Source of the DNA: Tissierella praeacuta_A
GTDB lineage: Bacteria; Bacillota; Clostridia; Tissierellales; Tissierellaceae
Reading direction: 5' to 3'
DNA: 64,000 nt
Assembly (NCBI RefSeq): GCF_040396155.1
Contig: NZ_JBEBOY010000008.1
Location: 55,013 to 119,012, forward strand
Below the pieces are notes generated by a model. The model searched no databases. It was given only the letters and a program-made list of their open reading frames with translations, and was not told the DNA's origin. The translations under genes and the position numbers were made by a program. This document shows, piece by piece, positions 43,073-52,803 of this stretch (positions are counted from its first letter, which is position 1; each line of letters begins with the position of its first letter).

Positions 43073-44236
43073 GTGAGTAAGGGCTCTATGGGTAGAAAAA
43101 AGGTGATATTTTCAGTTCTTATCTGTCTTTTGATATTTAGTATATTAACCCCTCAGGTAATGGCTAATTCAATAGGGAATAAAGATAAGAAAGTTGTAGG
43201 TTATTATACATCTTGGTCAGCATATTCAGGATTTACACCTGATAAAATTGATGCTACTAAGTTGACTCATATTAATTATGGTTTTGCAGATATCAGTGAT
43301 GATTTAAAAGTAATTTTAAGGGATTTAAATGTTGACCCTTATAATATACAAAAATTAAAGGAACTTAAATGGATTAATCCAGAACTTAAAATATTAATAT
43401 CTGTTGGTGGATGGACATGGTCTGGTAAATTTTCTGATGCTGCTTTAACAGAGGATTCTAGAACTAGGTTTGCCAATAATTGTGTAGAATTTATTAAAAC
43501 ATATGGATTTGATGGAGTAGATTTGGACTGGGAATATCCAGTAGGCGGAGGGCTTTCAACAAATAAGAGTAGACAAGAAGATAAACAGAACTTTACTCTT
43601 TTGCTTAAGGCAATACGAGAAAAATTAGATATACAAGGCAGAAAAGATGGAAAATATTATGAACTATCTATTGCTGGTGGAGCAGGAAAAGAATATATTA
43701 ATAGTGTTGAATTATGGAATATCCATAATTATATAGATTTTGCAAATATTATGACCTATGATATGCATGGAGTTTGGGATAAATATACGGATTTTAATTC
43801 ACCTTTATATGGGAATGCTAACTCTCCAAATTATGTTAAATCAAGTGTAGATTCAGCAGTTAGAGCTTGGATAAATGGAGGATTTCCTAAAGAAAAAATT
43901 GTTATGGGAGTTCCTTTCTTTGGTAAGCAATATAATATGGTGACTTCATCATATAATGGACTACATCAGATGTATCAAGGAGGTTCATCTATTAGTTATG
44001 CTAATATAGTTTCAAAATACTTAAATAAACCAGGAGTTATAAGATATTATAGTGAAGAATCAATGGTTCCATGGCTTTATGACGGGGTAACTTTCATATC
44101 ATATGAGGATGAGGAGTCTATTTATCATAAAGCACAATATATTAAATCGACTGGATTAGGTGGAGCTATGATTTGGGATTTAAGTAGTGACCCAAATAAG
44201 GTTCTGTTGGACAAGTTAAATAAAGAACTAAAATAA
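43073..44236 (+). CDS. Secreted GH18 glycoside hydrolase (chitinase-like)
   Basis: The 387-residue protein has a signal peptide (basic MSKGSMGRKK, hydrophobic core to residue ~28, cleavage after VMA) and a single GH18 barrel. The catalytic motif DGVDLDWE (147-154) gives E154 as acid/base, with the conserved SVGGW (110-114) upstream and the YDMHG and WDLSSDP segments of the family downstream. GTG start, AAAGGAGAGG site. Activity on chitin, on peptidoglycan-related glycans or as a cortex-type hydrolase is possible; no carbohydrate-binding or LysM domain is visible. Confidence 0.9.
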   Translation: MSKGSMGRKKVIFSVLICLLIFSILTPQVMANSIGNKDKKVVGYYTSWSAYSGFTPDKIDATKLTHINYGFADISDDLKVILRDLNVDPYNIQKLKELKWINPELKILISVGGWTWSGKFSDAALTEDSRTRFANNCVEFIKTYGFDGVDLDWEYPVGGGLSTNKSRQEDKQNFTLLLKAIREKLDIQGRKDGKYYELSIAGGAGKEYINSVELWNIHNYIDFANIMTYDMHGVWDKYTDFNSPLYGNANSPNYVKSSVDSAVRAWINGGFPKEKIVMGVPFFGKQYNMVTSSYNGLHQMYQGGSSISYANIVSKYLNKPGVIRYYSEESMVPWLYDGVTFISYEDEESIYHKAQYIKSTGLGGAMIWDLSSDPNKVLLDKLNKELK

Positions 44237-44250
44237 TAGTTTATATAAGG

Positions 44251-44278
44251 CCTAGGATTGATGAAATCCTAGGTTTTT
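44251..44278 (+). terminator. Terminator after the GH18 gene
   Basis: CCTAGGATT and AATCCTAGG are exact reverse complements around a five-base loop, followed by a T run. Confidence 0.88.
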
Positions 44279-44366
44279 CTATAGTTGCAGATAAATATGA
44301 AAATATGTTATATTATTGGAAGAAATAGAAGTAATATAGTACTTTTTAAAAGAAAGGATGCTGCTT

Positions 44367-45314
44367 ATGAATAATAAAAAACACCTGCCTATAATTTCGG
44401 CAATTATATATTCTACTATATTTGGATTTTCTTTTATGTTTTCAAAGATAGGGCTAGAGGTTATGACTCCAGTTGAACTTATTGCTTTTAGGTTTTTATT
44501 AGCAGCTTTGATAATGACCTTATTAAAGAAGCTTAAAGTCATTAGGGTAGATTTAAAGGGAAAGAACATTATGATTGTTTTACTAACATCTCTTTGTGAG
44601 CCTGTATTATATTTTTTCTTTGAATCCATGGGAATGAAAATGACTTCTTCCTCAGAAGCTGGTCTTATGATATCATTGATACCCGTATTTGTTGCTATGT
44701 TTAGTATGTTTTTTCTGCATGAAAAACTTAAACCTATACAGTTAGGATTTATAATTTTATCTGTAGCTGGAGTTGTTTTTATAAATGTGATGAAGGATAG
44801 TCTAAGTTTATCTGGCAACTTTCTAGGTGTTATATTTTTACTTTTTGCAGTAATTGCATCATCCTTTTATAATATCGGTTCAAAAAAGTCATCTATGTAT
44901 TTTACTCCTATTGAAATAACATATATAATGATGTGGGTAGCAGCAATTACATTTAATGGAATATTAATTACTATTAATTTGATAAAGGGTACTATAGGAA
45001 GTTATTTTACACCTTTGATAAATAGTCAGGCTATAATCCCAATTTTATATTTAGGTATATTATCGTCAATAATTGCATTTTTCATGGTTAATTATACCAT
45101 ATCTAAGATACCAGTATCCCAATCTGCAGTATTTGCCAATCTAAGTACTATAGTATCAATTTTAGCTGGAGTATTTATATTGAAAGAAGACTTTTTCTGG
45201 TATGATTTTATTGGTGCTTTGATGATATTAATAGGAGTATGGGGAACCGTATATTTTGGAGGGAAAAGTGATGAAAATCAGGTTTTAATTCAAAATGAAT
45301 TATTGGAAGAATAG
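44367..45314 (+). CDS. EamA/DMT-family transporter
   Basis: This 315-residue protein has ten membrane segments in two EamA repeats, with the typical MTPVELIAFRFLLAAL near residue 35 and QSAVFANLSTIVSILAGVFIL (in part) near residue 255. It is a drug/metabolite exporter-like carrier without an identifiable substrate. The ATG at 44367 follows AAAGGATG. A separate gene lies upstream behind a terminator, and a 2-thiolase-like gene follows 47 bases downstream. Confidence 0.88.
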   Translation: MNNKKHLPIISAIIYSTIFGFSFMFSKIGLEVMTPVELIAFRFLLAALIMTLLKKLKVIRVDLKGKNIMIVLLTSLCEPVLYFFFESMGMKMTSSSEAGLMISLIPVFVAMFSMFFLHEKLKPIQLGFIILSVAGVVFINVMKDSLSLSGNFLGVIFLLFAVIASSFYNIGSKKSSMYFTPIEITYIMMWVAAITFNGILITINLIKGTIGSYFTPLINSQAIIPILYLGILSSIIAFFMVNYTISKIPVSQSAVFANLSTIVSILAGVFILKEDFFWYDFIGALMILIGVWGTVYFGGKSDENQVLIQNELLEE

Positions 45315-45361
45315 ATTTTAATATAAGTAGAGTAATCAATTAAATTAATGGAGTGATAATA

Positions 45362-46231
45362 ATGGATGAAAAGGATAATGGTATAAAAGGAACAGGTTGT
45401 GAAATACTGGTACCTTTTAATGAGAGAAAACCATTAGCTGATATAGAAAGAAGTATTATAAAAACATATAGAAAACATATATGGGCAAAGTTCATTAAGG
45501 CAATCAAAGAATATGAATTAATACAAGATGGAGATAAAATAGCAGTAGCCATATCAGGAGGCAAAGATAGTCTTCTCATGGCAAAGCTCTTTCAAGAATT
45601 ATATAAAAATGGAAATAGAAATTTTGAATTAGAGTTTATAGCCATGGATCCAGGGTATCATTCAGAGATAAGGGAACTTTTAGAGGATAATTGTAAATAT
45701 TTAGATATACCAGTTCATATATATGATGCAGATATATTTCAAGTTGCAGATAAAATAGCTGGTGATTATCCATGTTATATGTGTGCTAGAATGAGAAGGG
45801 GTTCCTTATATGGCAAGGCAAAGGAATTAGGCTGCAATAAACTAGCCTTAGGTCATCATTTTAATGATGTTATAGAAACTACAATGCTAAATATATTATG
45901 TGCAGGTAATTTTAAGACAATGCTTCCTAAACTAAAGGCTCAAAACTTTGAAGGCCTTGAGTTAATAAGACCCTTATATTTAATAGAAGAAATCTATATT
46001 CAAAGATTTATTCAAAATTCAGGAATATGGCCTTTAAATTGTGCCTGCATGGTCGCAGCTAAAAAAATTGGTAATAAAAGATATGAGATAAAGGATTTAA
46101 TTGAAGAATTAAAGAAGAATTTTGCAAATGTAGATATTAATATTTTTAGGGCGGCTGAAAATGTTAATATGAATGGAATATTAGGATGGCAAGAAGATGG
46201 AGATAAATATTCCTTTTTAGACGAATATTAA
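45362..46231 (+). CDS. TtcA-like PP-loop tRNA thiolase
   Basis: The 289-residue protein has the PP-loop SGGKDS (65-70) that binds ATP and a CxxC (C138, C141; YPCYMCARMRR) for an iron-sulfur cluster, plus an additional pair in NCAC near residue 218. It resembles TtcA, which makes 2-thiocytidine in tRNA. It lacks the usual PLMRY-type start of TtcA, so a related thiolase is possible. The start 45362 follows GGAGTGAT. It is 17 bases before the ExoIII gene, so the two may be co-transcribed. Confidence 0.8.
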   Translation: MDEKDNGIKGTGCEILVPFNERKPLADIERSIIKTYRKHIWAKFIKAIKEYELIQDGDKIAVAISGGKDSLLMAKLFQELYKNGNRNFELEFIAMDPGYHSEIRELLEDNCKYLDIPVHIYDADIFQVADKIAGDYPCYMCARMRRGSLYGKAKELGCNKLALGHHFNDVIETTMLNILCAGNFKTMLPKLKAQNFEGLELIRPLYLIEEIYIQRFIQNSGIWPLNCACMVAAKKIGNKRYEIKDLIEELKKNFANVDINIFRAAENVNMNGILGWQEDGDKYSFLDEY

Positions 46232-46254
46232 AACAACTATTAGGGGGAATGGTA

Positions 46255-47004
46255 ATGAAGTTAATTTCTTGGAATGTAAATGGGCTTCGTGCCTGTGTAG
46301 GGAAAGGATTTTTAGACTTTTTCAATGAAGTTGATGCAGATATATTTTGCGTACAGGAAACTAAGTTACAAGAGGGACAAATTGACTTAGATTTAGAAGG
46401 ATATCATCAATATTGGAATTATGCGGTGAAGAAAGGATATTCAGGAACTGCAGTATTTACAAAGATAATGCCCAAAAATGTATTCTATGGTATAGATATA
46501 GAGGAACATGATAATGAAGGTAGAGTAATTACTTTAGAGTATGAAGATTTTTACTTAGTAAACGTCTATACTCCAAATTCCCAAAGAGAGTTAGCAAGAT
46601 TAGATTATAGGATGAAATGGGAAGATGATTTTAAATCTTATTTAAAGGGGTTAGAGGTTAAAAAACCTGTAATATTATGTGGTGATTTAAATGTTGCCCA
46701 TAAAGAAATAGATTTGAAAAATCCGAGTACAAATAGAAAAAATGCAGGATTTACTGATGAGGAAAGAAATAAAATGACAGTATTATTAGAATCTGGATTT
46801 GTTGATACATTTAGACATTTCTATCCAGATAAAGAAGACTCATATACTTGGTGGTCCTATATGAGACAGGCTAGATCTAGAAATGTAGGGTGGAGAATCG
46901 ATTATTTTATTGTATCTGACATTCTTGTAGAAAGGATAAAATCGGCATATATTCATTGTGAAGTAATGGGCTCTGACCATTGTCCAATAGAGTTAGTTAT
47001 ATGA
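46255..47004 (+). CDS. xth: Exodeoxyribonuclease III
   Basis: This 249-residue Mg-dependent AP endonuclease/3'-5' exonuclease begins with MKLISWNVNGLRA and has the catalytic glutamate in CVQETKLQ, NVYTPNS, GDLNVAHKEID (the NxD-type site) and the terminal GSDHCPI histidine-aspartate pair. The start at 46255 follows GGGGGAAT; a frame two codons upstream is possible. It acts in base-excision repair. Its stop overlaps the start of the next gene (ATGA). Confidence 0.95.
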   Translation: MKLISWNVNGLRACVGKGFLDFFNEVDADIFCVQETKLQEGQIDLDLEGYHQYWNYAVKKGYSGTAVFTKIMPKNVFYGIDIEEHDNEGRVITLEYEDFYLVNVYTPNSQRELARLDYRMKWEDDFKSYLKGLEVKKPVILCGDLNVAHKEIDLKNPSTNRKNAGFTDEERNKMTVLLESGFVDTFRHFYPDKEDSYTWWSYMRQARSRNVGWRIDYFIVSDILVERIKSAYIHCEVMGSDHCPIELVI

Positions 47005-47666
47005 AAAAAACAGTTTTAGGATTTATCAGACTTTTTATAGGGTATTTTGTATGTGCGGCAGGGATGGTAATGACTATTAATGCAAATATAGGTGTTGCTC
47101 CTTGGGATGTATTTCATCAGGGATTGGGAAATGTATTTAATCTGCCAATAGGAAGAGCAAGTATAATTGCTGGACTTATAATAATTATAATAGATATATT
47201 TCTAGGAGAAAATATAGGATGGGGCACTATATTTAATATGATAGCTATTGGCATTTTTGTTGATTTTCTAATGTTTAATAAATTAATCCCTATTTTTGAT
47301 AATTTTCTTCTAAGTTTATTAATGATGCTTTTAGGTATGCTAGTATTAGGATATGGTTGTTATATTTATATTAGCGCAGGATTTGGTGCAGGACCTAGAG
47401 ATGGACTTATGGTTGTATTGACTAAGAAGACAAAGAAATCTGTAAGGTTTGTAAAAAATTCGGTAGAAATTTTAGCTATAATAGTAGGATATTTCTTAGG
47501 TGGTTCAGTAGGTATAGGAACTGCCATAATGTCCATAGCTGGAGGATATTTTTTTCAATTTGCTTTCAAGACAGTTAATTTTAATGTAGCTGATGTAGAG
47601 CATAGATATATATCTGATGATATAAAGTTTATAAAAGAAAAATGGATGAAAAAAGATGAGGCTTAG
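47001..47666 (+). CDS. YczE/YitT-family membrane protein
   Basis: The 221-residue protein has five or six membrane segments and the family pattern PWDVFHQG (residues ~33-40), YISAGFGAGPRDGLMV (residues ~120-135) and SVGIGTAIMSI. These proteins have no defined activity; links to transport are only suggested for relatives. It starts at the ATG that overlaps the ExoIII stop codon, so the two genes are translationally coupled. Confidence 0.85.
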   Translation: MKKTVLGFIRLFIGYFVCAAGMVMTINANIGVAPWDVFHQGLGNVFNLPIGRASIIAGLIIIIIDIFLGENIGWGTIFNMIAIGIFVDFLMFNKLIPIFDNFLLSLLMMLLGMLVLGYGCYIYISAGFGAGPRDGLMVVLTKKTKKSVRFVKNSVEILAIIVGYFLGGSVGIGTAIMSIAGGYFFQFAFKTVNFNVADVEHRYISDDIKFIKEKWMKKDEA

Positions 47667-47701
47667 CCCTCTTGAAACCGTAAAATCATTATAGAAACTA
47701 A

Positions 47702-47741
47702 AAAAACTAAGAAAAAACTTTAAAGTTCTTTCTTAGTTTTT
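47702..47741. terminator. Bidirectional terminator
   Basis: AAAAACTAAGAAA and TTTCTTAGTTTTT are exact reverse complements across a 14-base loop. It separates the convergent YczE-like and MBL-fold genes. Confidence 0.85.
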
Positions 47742-47746
47742 GTTTA

Positions 47747-48427
47747 TTAAATACATATTATTTGATTCCTATGGGTAATTTCCACAATATTAGTACTTAC
47801 ATCGCCTATTTTGTGGATAAAGTCTGTTGTTGTACTAAACTTATCCTCAAAGTGCATAGGGATAAAATATTTTGGTTTAACTTCTTCAATGAAATACTCT
47901 CCGCCTAAGCTAAAGGCGGTTTCCAATCTAGGGTCTACAGGAAAAAAGGCAATATCAATGGAATAATCTTTAATTTTAGATATTTCCTCTTTAAAGGCTT
48001 TTTCCATAGATGTTTTTTCTTCTTCTGTGTCATCATCCCAACACCACCAGTTTAAGTCTCCAGCATGGAATATATTTATATTATCTATATTGATGAGAAA
48101 TGATACCCCTGCATCTGTAGAGCTAAATGTCTTTATTTTAATACCTTCTAATTCTAGTTCCTCATAAGGCTTTATATTATATATTTTTTCGCCTTTAATA
48201 TCTATATCGGAACTAAATACATAGTTTATGTTCTTGTCTAGATTTTTCCATTCTAATATAGTTGAATTAAAATGGTCTTCATGACAATGGGTAGCGAAGA
48301 CTATGGTATTTTTATTTTTCAGATAAATATTGCCTTTATAATAATCAAATACTAAAAGGTAATTCTCTGTTTCCACAGTAAATCCGCTATGAAAAATATG
48401 TTCTATCTTTACATTTAATTTATTCAT
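47747..48427 (-). CDS. MBL-fold metal-dependent hydrolase
   Basis: This 226-residue metallo-beta-lactamase-fold protein carries FATHCHEDHFNS (HxHxDH, residues ~47-52 with ligands), HAGD near residue 118, FFPVDPR and the terminal MHFED ligand. It resembles small soluble MBL hydrolases related to UlaG/L-ascorbate lactonase-like proteins; substrate unknown. It lies 13 bases downstream of the CssS-like kinase gene and is probably the third gene of that operon. Confidence 0.82.
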   Translation of the reverse strand: MNKLNVKIEHIFHSGFTVETENYLLVFDYYKGNIYLKNKNTIVFATHCHEDHFNSTILEWKNLDKNINYVFSSDIDIKGEKIYNIKPYEELELEGIKIKTFSSTDAGVSFLINIDNINIFHAGDLNWWCWDDDTEEEKTSMEKAFKEEISKIKDYSIDIAFFPVDPRLETAFSLGGEYFIEEVKPKYFIPMHFEDKFSTTTDFIHKIGDVSTNIVEITHRNQIICI

Positions 48428-48440
48428 ATTATTAAACCCC

Positions 48441-49793
48441 CTAAGTAGAAATCTCTATATAAAAAGATACCCCTTTTTTTTCATTTACAGCAAATATATT
48501 AGATTTATGTGCTTCAATGATTTTATATGCTATGGCTAGACCTAGCCCAAATTCACCTTTATATCCTTTATTAAACTTATTAAATAATGTATCTAAGAGT
48601 TTATCTTCAATAGCTGGTCCGTCATTCCATATTCTAAGTATGGTTTTATTGTCCATTTTCTTTAAGGAAATAAGAATTTCCCTATTTGCATATCGCATTT
48701 GATTATCCAATAGGTTTTCAATTACAATTTTCCATTGATCTAAATCTCCTTCTATAGATGTGGGAATAAGTTCTAGATTCCAATCGATAGCTGATCTATG
48801 CCAAGAAAACTTATCGACTATATCTTTAATTAATGTATCAAGGGAAAATGCAATTTTCTCTATTTCGTGATTAGATAAATAATCTAATTTAGTTAGGTAT
48901 AATAGATTCTTTATCTTTTTTTCAAGTCTCTTAGCTTCATCATCTATTACATCTATGGAATCTTCCAATGTACCTTTAGGATATATTCCATCTTTAATAG
49001 CTTGGGTAAAAGATTGGATAACCATTACTGGAGTTTTCAATTCATGAGATACATGCTGCAAAAAAGATTGTTCTGCTTCATCTTGACGTATAAGTTGTTT
49101 CCTAAGGTATTCAATGGAAAAACCAAGCTTGCCTATTTCATCTTTGCGGTTTAATTCTATAGGTTCGTTCCATTCATTGTTTGCCAATTTTCCTACCTTT
49201 TTTTCTAAATTAACTAATGGTTTAGATAAATATCTAGACAATAAAATGGCTGGAATCCAGCTAAATAACAATACTAAACCCATAATATTTGAAAGCTTTT
49301 TAAATAGAGTTTTAACTAAGTCTTCTCTATATGAATCACCCATATAGGAAATTAAAAAGGCATCATGACCTAATACTTTACATTTTGAAATAATATAAAA
49401 TACCTTCTCTTTATTTATATTTCCACTATATTCTTGGCTAATTTCCTTTTGCAGCAAAGCCTGTTTTTGAACTTTTATTAGAAATTCTTCAGGAACTGAG
49501 AAGTTTACAATGGGTTTATTATTATCATATATTATAAAATGCTTTACAGTTCGTATATTTTCCAGTACCTGTTCATTTTTCCCAAAGAAATCTGGTCCAA
49601 TATAATCCCTATATATATTACTGTCAAATTGATTAAATACTAAATCTTGAGCGGCATGAATAGAGGCATAAATTTCTCTTGTAAAGAAATCTCTTAAATT
49701 AGAAGGTAACATAAATGCCATTAATATGGAAATAGATAAAGTAATAATGGCAATAACAATCCAAATCTGAACGGCTAATGGGTAGTTTTTCAT
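48441..49793 (-). CDS. cssS: Sensor histidine kinase, CssS-like
   Basis: The 450-residue protein has two membrane segments (about 10-30 and 165-190) flanking an extracytoplasmic sensor of ~135 residues, a HAMP domain (~190-240), a HisKA domain with H250 (SHELKTP) and a HATPase domain with the N and G boxes (LDNQMRY; GLGLAIAYKI). The N-terminal PLAVQIWIVIAIITLSISIL and KTPVMVIQSFTQ-KDGIYPKG stretches are close to B. subtilis CssS, which senses misfolded secreted protein. Its start overlaps the response-regulator gene by four bases. The divergent gene is an HtrA protease. Confidence 0.88.
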   Translation of the reverse strand: MKNYPLAVQIWIVIAIITLSISILMAFMLPSNLRDFFTREIYASIHAAQDLVFNQFDSNIYRDYIGPDFFGKNEQVLENIRTVKHFIIYDNNKPIVNFSVPEEFLIKVQKQALLQKEISQEYSGNINKEKVFYIISKCKVLGHDAFLISYMGDSYREDLVKTLFKKLSNIMGLVLLFSWIPAILLSRYLSKPLVNLEKKVGKLANNEWNEPIELNRKDEIGKLGFSIEYLRKQLIRQDEAEQSFLQHVSHELKTPVMVIQSFTQAIKDGIYPKGTLEDSIDVIDDEAKRLEKKIKNLLYLTKLDYLSNHEIEKIAFSLDTLIKDIVDKFSWHRSAIDWNLELIPTSIEGDLDQWKIVIENLLDNQMRYANREILISLKKMDNKTILRIWNDGPAIEDKLLDTLFNKFNKGYKGEFGLGLAIAYKIIEAHKSNIFAVNEKKGVSFYIEIST

Positions 49794-50452
49794 GATTTAT
49801 TCACCCTGTATCCATAGCCATAGACAGTTTCCACATCTAAATATTCCATTTTCTTTCTAAGCCTTCTGACTAAATCATCTACAACTCTATCGGAGCCAAA
49901 ATAATCATTGCCCCATATATGGTCTAATATCTGTTCTCTAGATAGTGCTATACCAGGATTTTTGGCAAAGTATATTAACAATTCATATTCTTTGGAAGTA
50001 AGATCAATTATATTCTCTCCGAGTTTCACTGTTCTGCTGTTATGATTAATAGTATAAGGAGGCAGATTATTTACAGTGGAAGTGCTGTTGTTAAACCTAT
50101 CTAAAAGGTTTCTAACACGAATTACCAGCTCCCTTGGCAAAAACGGTTTGGCTAAATAATCATCACTGCCTAATTCAAGGCCAACAACTCTATCAATATC
50201 GGCATCCCTTGCAGATATAAATATAACAGGAATATTAGGTGTAGATGATTTTATTTCTTTAATCAATTGATATCCGTCAATATCAGGTAACATGATATCA
50301 AGTATCCACAAATCAGGTGGAGTTAAGATGGCTTTTTCTGCATCAAGGCCATTTAAAAATGAGGATACGTCCCAACCTTCCTTTTTTAAATAAGATGTAA
50401 GAACTAAGTTTAAATTTTCATCATCTTCTACTAAATATATTTTATAAGACAT
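49790..50452 (-). CDS. cssR: OmpR-family response regulator, CssR-like
   Basis: This 220-residue regulator has a receiver domain with phosphoacceptor D52, acid pocket E9/D10 and K around 102 (YLAKPFLPRE), then an OmpR winged helix (NSRTVKLGENIIDLTSKEYELL, in part, to YGYGYRVN). The start at 50452 follows GAGGTGAT; the frame extends nine codons upstream without need. It is the first gene of cssR-cssS-MBL and is divergent from htrA, as the Bacillus CssRS system controls HtrA-type proteases. Confidence 0.9.
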   Translation of the reverse strand: MSYKIYLVEDDENLNLVLTSYLKKEGWDVSSFLNGLDAEKAILTPPDLWILDIMLPDIDGYQLIKEIKSSTPNIPVIFISARDADIDRVVGLELGSDDYLAKPFLPRELVIRVRNLLDRFNNSTSTVNNLPPYTINHNSRTVKLGENIIDLTSKEYELLIYFAKNPGIALSREQILDHIWGNDYFGSDRVVDDLVRRLRKKMEYLDVETVYGYGYRVNKS

Positions 50453-50694
50453 TAAAATCACCTCATTATAGAATTCCATTTATTCAATGATATTATATCA
50501 AATATATGAAATAAAAACTAAATCCCACAACAAAAACATAATTCTACCATATTATTTTCATAATATAAGATTAAAATTAAGATAATAAAAAAAGACAATC
50601 AATATTAACAAAGAGCAATCAGCAGATTAAATAACAAGAGATCAATCTTAGAGTTATTTAAAAATTGTTAATTGATAAAACGGAGGTAGATATC

Positions 50695-51918
50695 ATGGAT
50701 GAAAATAAAGATTTCAGAATGGAAGAACCTGAAAGAAATGAAGAAGAGGAAAAGTATAAAATACCAGAGGACATCTATATGTATAGAAGCTCTGAAGAAA
50801 AAAAGGAGCCAAAAAAGAAATCCTTTAGAGGCAGTGTAGTATCTTATATAGCATTGGCATTAGTTGCTTCACTTGTAGGGGGAATATCCTCCTCTTATAT
50901 AGGGCCAAATTTATATGGAAGGGTATTACCTAGTCCAAAAAATACTCAATATGCTGCAACTCCAGTAAATATTACGACTAACGATGATATAAATGCAGTA
51001 TCTGCTGTTGCAAAAAAAGCCATGAGTTCAGTAGTAGGTATAACTTCTGTAGAGATACAGCAATTTTTCTTTTCTCAACAAGAAGTAGAAGGCGTAGGGT
51101 CAGGAGTTATAATAGATAGTAATGGATATATACTTACAAACTCCCATGTTGTAGGAGATGGAAATGCAAAATCTATAAATGTATTATTTGAAAATGGAGA
51201 CAAAAAAGAAGGTAAAGTGTTATGGAATGATAGTACATTAGACCTTGCTGTAGTTAAAGTAGAAGCAACAGGACTTCCAGTAGCGACATTAGGAGATTCT
51301 GATAAGCTAGAAGTTGGTGAAATAGCAGTAGCCATAGGTAATCCTTTGGGATTGGAATTCCAAAGATCTGTAACATCAGGTATAATATCTGGACTTAGTA
51401 GAACTATTCAGGTAGAGTCAAACAATGTAATAGAGGATTTAATACAAACAGATGCATCTATTAATCCAGGTAATAGTGGAGGACCTCTTCTAAATAGTAA
51501 GGGTGAAGTAATAGGTATCAATACAGCTAAGATAAAATCAGCCGAAGGGTTAGGATTCTCCATACCTATAAATAAAGCAAAGGTAATAGTTGAAGAAGTA
51601 GTTAAAAATGGAACGTACAAAACTATATATATGGGAATAAAAGGAGTCTCAGTAGAAGAGTATCAATATAGACTAGGAATAAATCTAGGAACAGAAAAAG
51701 GTATAATCTTAATAGAAGTAGGGTCAAATACTCCTGCTGCTAAGGCTGGTTTAATAAATGGAGATATAATAGTTAAAATAGATGATGTAGAAACATCAAA
51801 TATGAATGAATTAAAGAAGGCTCTTTATAAATATAAACAAGGAGATAAGGCAAAACTAACAGTTATAAGGAATAATACTGAACAAAAAATTGATATAGAA
51901 TTTACTGATGTGAATTAA
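50695..51918 (+). CDS. HtrA/DegP-type membrane-anchored serine protease
   Basis: The 407-residue protein has an acidic cytoplasmic N-terminus (1-45), one membrane anchor (48-70), a trypsin-like domain with triad H151 (TNSHVVG), D183 (STLDLAVV) and S261 (NPGNSGGP), and one C-terminal PDZ domain (~315-400). It degrades or refolds damaged exported proteins at the outer face of the membrane. The ATG at 50695 follows GGAGGTAGA. The divergent CssRS-like system probably activates it under secretion stress; a terminator follows. Confidence 0.94.
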   Translation: MDENKDFRMEEPERNEEEEKYKIPEDIYMYRSSEEKKEPKKKSFRGSVVSYIALALVASLVGGISSSYIGPNLYGRVLPSPKNTQYAATPVNITTNDDINAVSAVAKKAMSSVVGITSVEIQQFFFSQQEVEGVGSGVIIDSNGYILTNSHVVGDGNAKSINVLFENGDKKEGKVLWNDSTLDLAVVKVEATGLPVATLGDSDKLEVGEIAVAIGNPLGLEFQRSVTSGIISGLSRTIQVESNNVIEDLIQTDASINPGNSGGPLLNSKGEVIGINTAKIKSAEGLGFSIPINKAKVIVEEVVKNGTYKTIYMGIKGVSVEEYQYRLGINLGTEKGIILIEVGSNTPAAKAGLINGDIIVKIDDVETSNMNELKKALYKYKQGDKAKLTVIRNNTEQKIDIEFTDVN

Positions 51919-51920
51919 AT

Positions 51921-51966
51921 AAAAAATAGTCTATGGATAGTCCCCCTTTCCATGGACTATTTTTTA
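51921..51966 (+). terminator. Terminator after htrA
   Basis: Seventeen-base arms (AAAAAATAGTCTATGGA at 51921-51937 with its partner from 51949) form a stem with one wobble pair, followed by T residues. Confidence 0.88.
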
Positions 51967-52088
51967 TTTATGAAAATATTTTCATAAACCACGTTAAATA
52001 AGAAAAGTTTTTGCATTGGTTGATATATATTGGAGTGATAATATTTAGGTAGATAGTTAGATAAATAATAAACTAAGGAGGAGTAAGC

Positions 52089-52784
52089 ATGGATTATTTA
52101 CAAATTGCAAACAGTTTCCCAATGTGGTTAGCAGCAGGACTTGCAATAACCTTGGCATTATTTCAGGCAATTATATTTGCCAAAAAATCTTACAGTACAG
52201 GAAAGGAAATAGGGCTTACAGAAGAACAGATGAAAAGTGCAATGAAGAGCAGCTTTATTACATCACTAGGACCTTCTGTAGTAATTCTAACAGGACTTTT
52301 ATCACTATTAGTAACAGTAGGAGGACCTATGGCATGGATGAGATTATCTTTTATAGGTTCTGTAATGTTTGAAATGATGGCAGCAGGCTTTGGAACAGAG
52401 GCTGTAGGAGTTAAGATGGGAATAGATCCAATGACAAATATAGCTTTCACAAATGCAGTTTGGACCATGATACTTGGCTCCATAGGTTGGATAATATTTT
52501 CTACATTGACAGCAGATAAAATGGAAAAAGTACAGACTAAATTTTCCAAAGGAGACAAGGGGATGCTAGGCATTATATCCATAGCTGCAATGTTAGGTTC
52601 ATTTGGTTCATTGGCATCAGGACATTTAGTAGCAATGAATAAAAATACAGTTGCGGCAATAGTAGGTGGAATCATAATGTTAATATTATCCCCAATATCA
52701 GAAAAAAAGAATATTAAATGGCTTAAGGAATGGGCTTTAACCATAGCATTATTTGGTGGAATGATAGTAGCTGCATTAATCTAG
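52089..52784 (+). CDS. DUF5058 membrane protein (putative carrier subunit)
   Basis: This 231-residue protein has about six membrane segments and the DUF5058 features near its first half: FPMWLAAGLAITLALFQAIIF and SFITSLGPSVVILTGLLSLL, then MAAGFGTEAVGVKMG. An AAGGAGGAG ribosome site precedes the ATG. The family has no known activity. It is 19 bases before a second membrane gene and then an AbgB-like hydrolase, so it is probably one half of an uptake system for a compound that the hydrolase cleaves. The absence of an ATPase points to a secondary carrier. Confidence 0.8.
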   Translation: MDYLQIANSFPMWLAAGLAITLALFQAIIFAKKSYSTGKEIGLTEEQMKSAMKSSFITSLGPSVVILTGLLSLLVTVGGPMAWMRLSFIGSVMFEMMAAGFGTEAVGVKMGIDPMTNIAFTNAVWTMILGSIGWIIFSTLTADKMEKVQTKFSKGDKGMLGIISIAAMLGSFGSLASGHLVAMNKNTVAAIVGGIIMLILSPISEKKNIKWLKEWALTIALFGGMIVAALI

Positions 52785-52803
52785 TCTAGAGGAGGATTTG
52801 AGA

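Noticed and set aside
44279..44818. 179-residue minus-strand frame overlapping the DMT gene
   Set aside because: It begins inside the DMT gene, runs against it and shows no family features.
52190..52744. 184-residue frame antisense to the DUF5058 gene
   Set aside because: It mirrors the hydrophobic codons of the real gene and lacks a ribosome site or recognisable motif.
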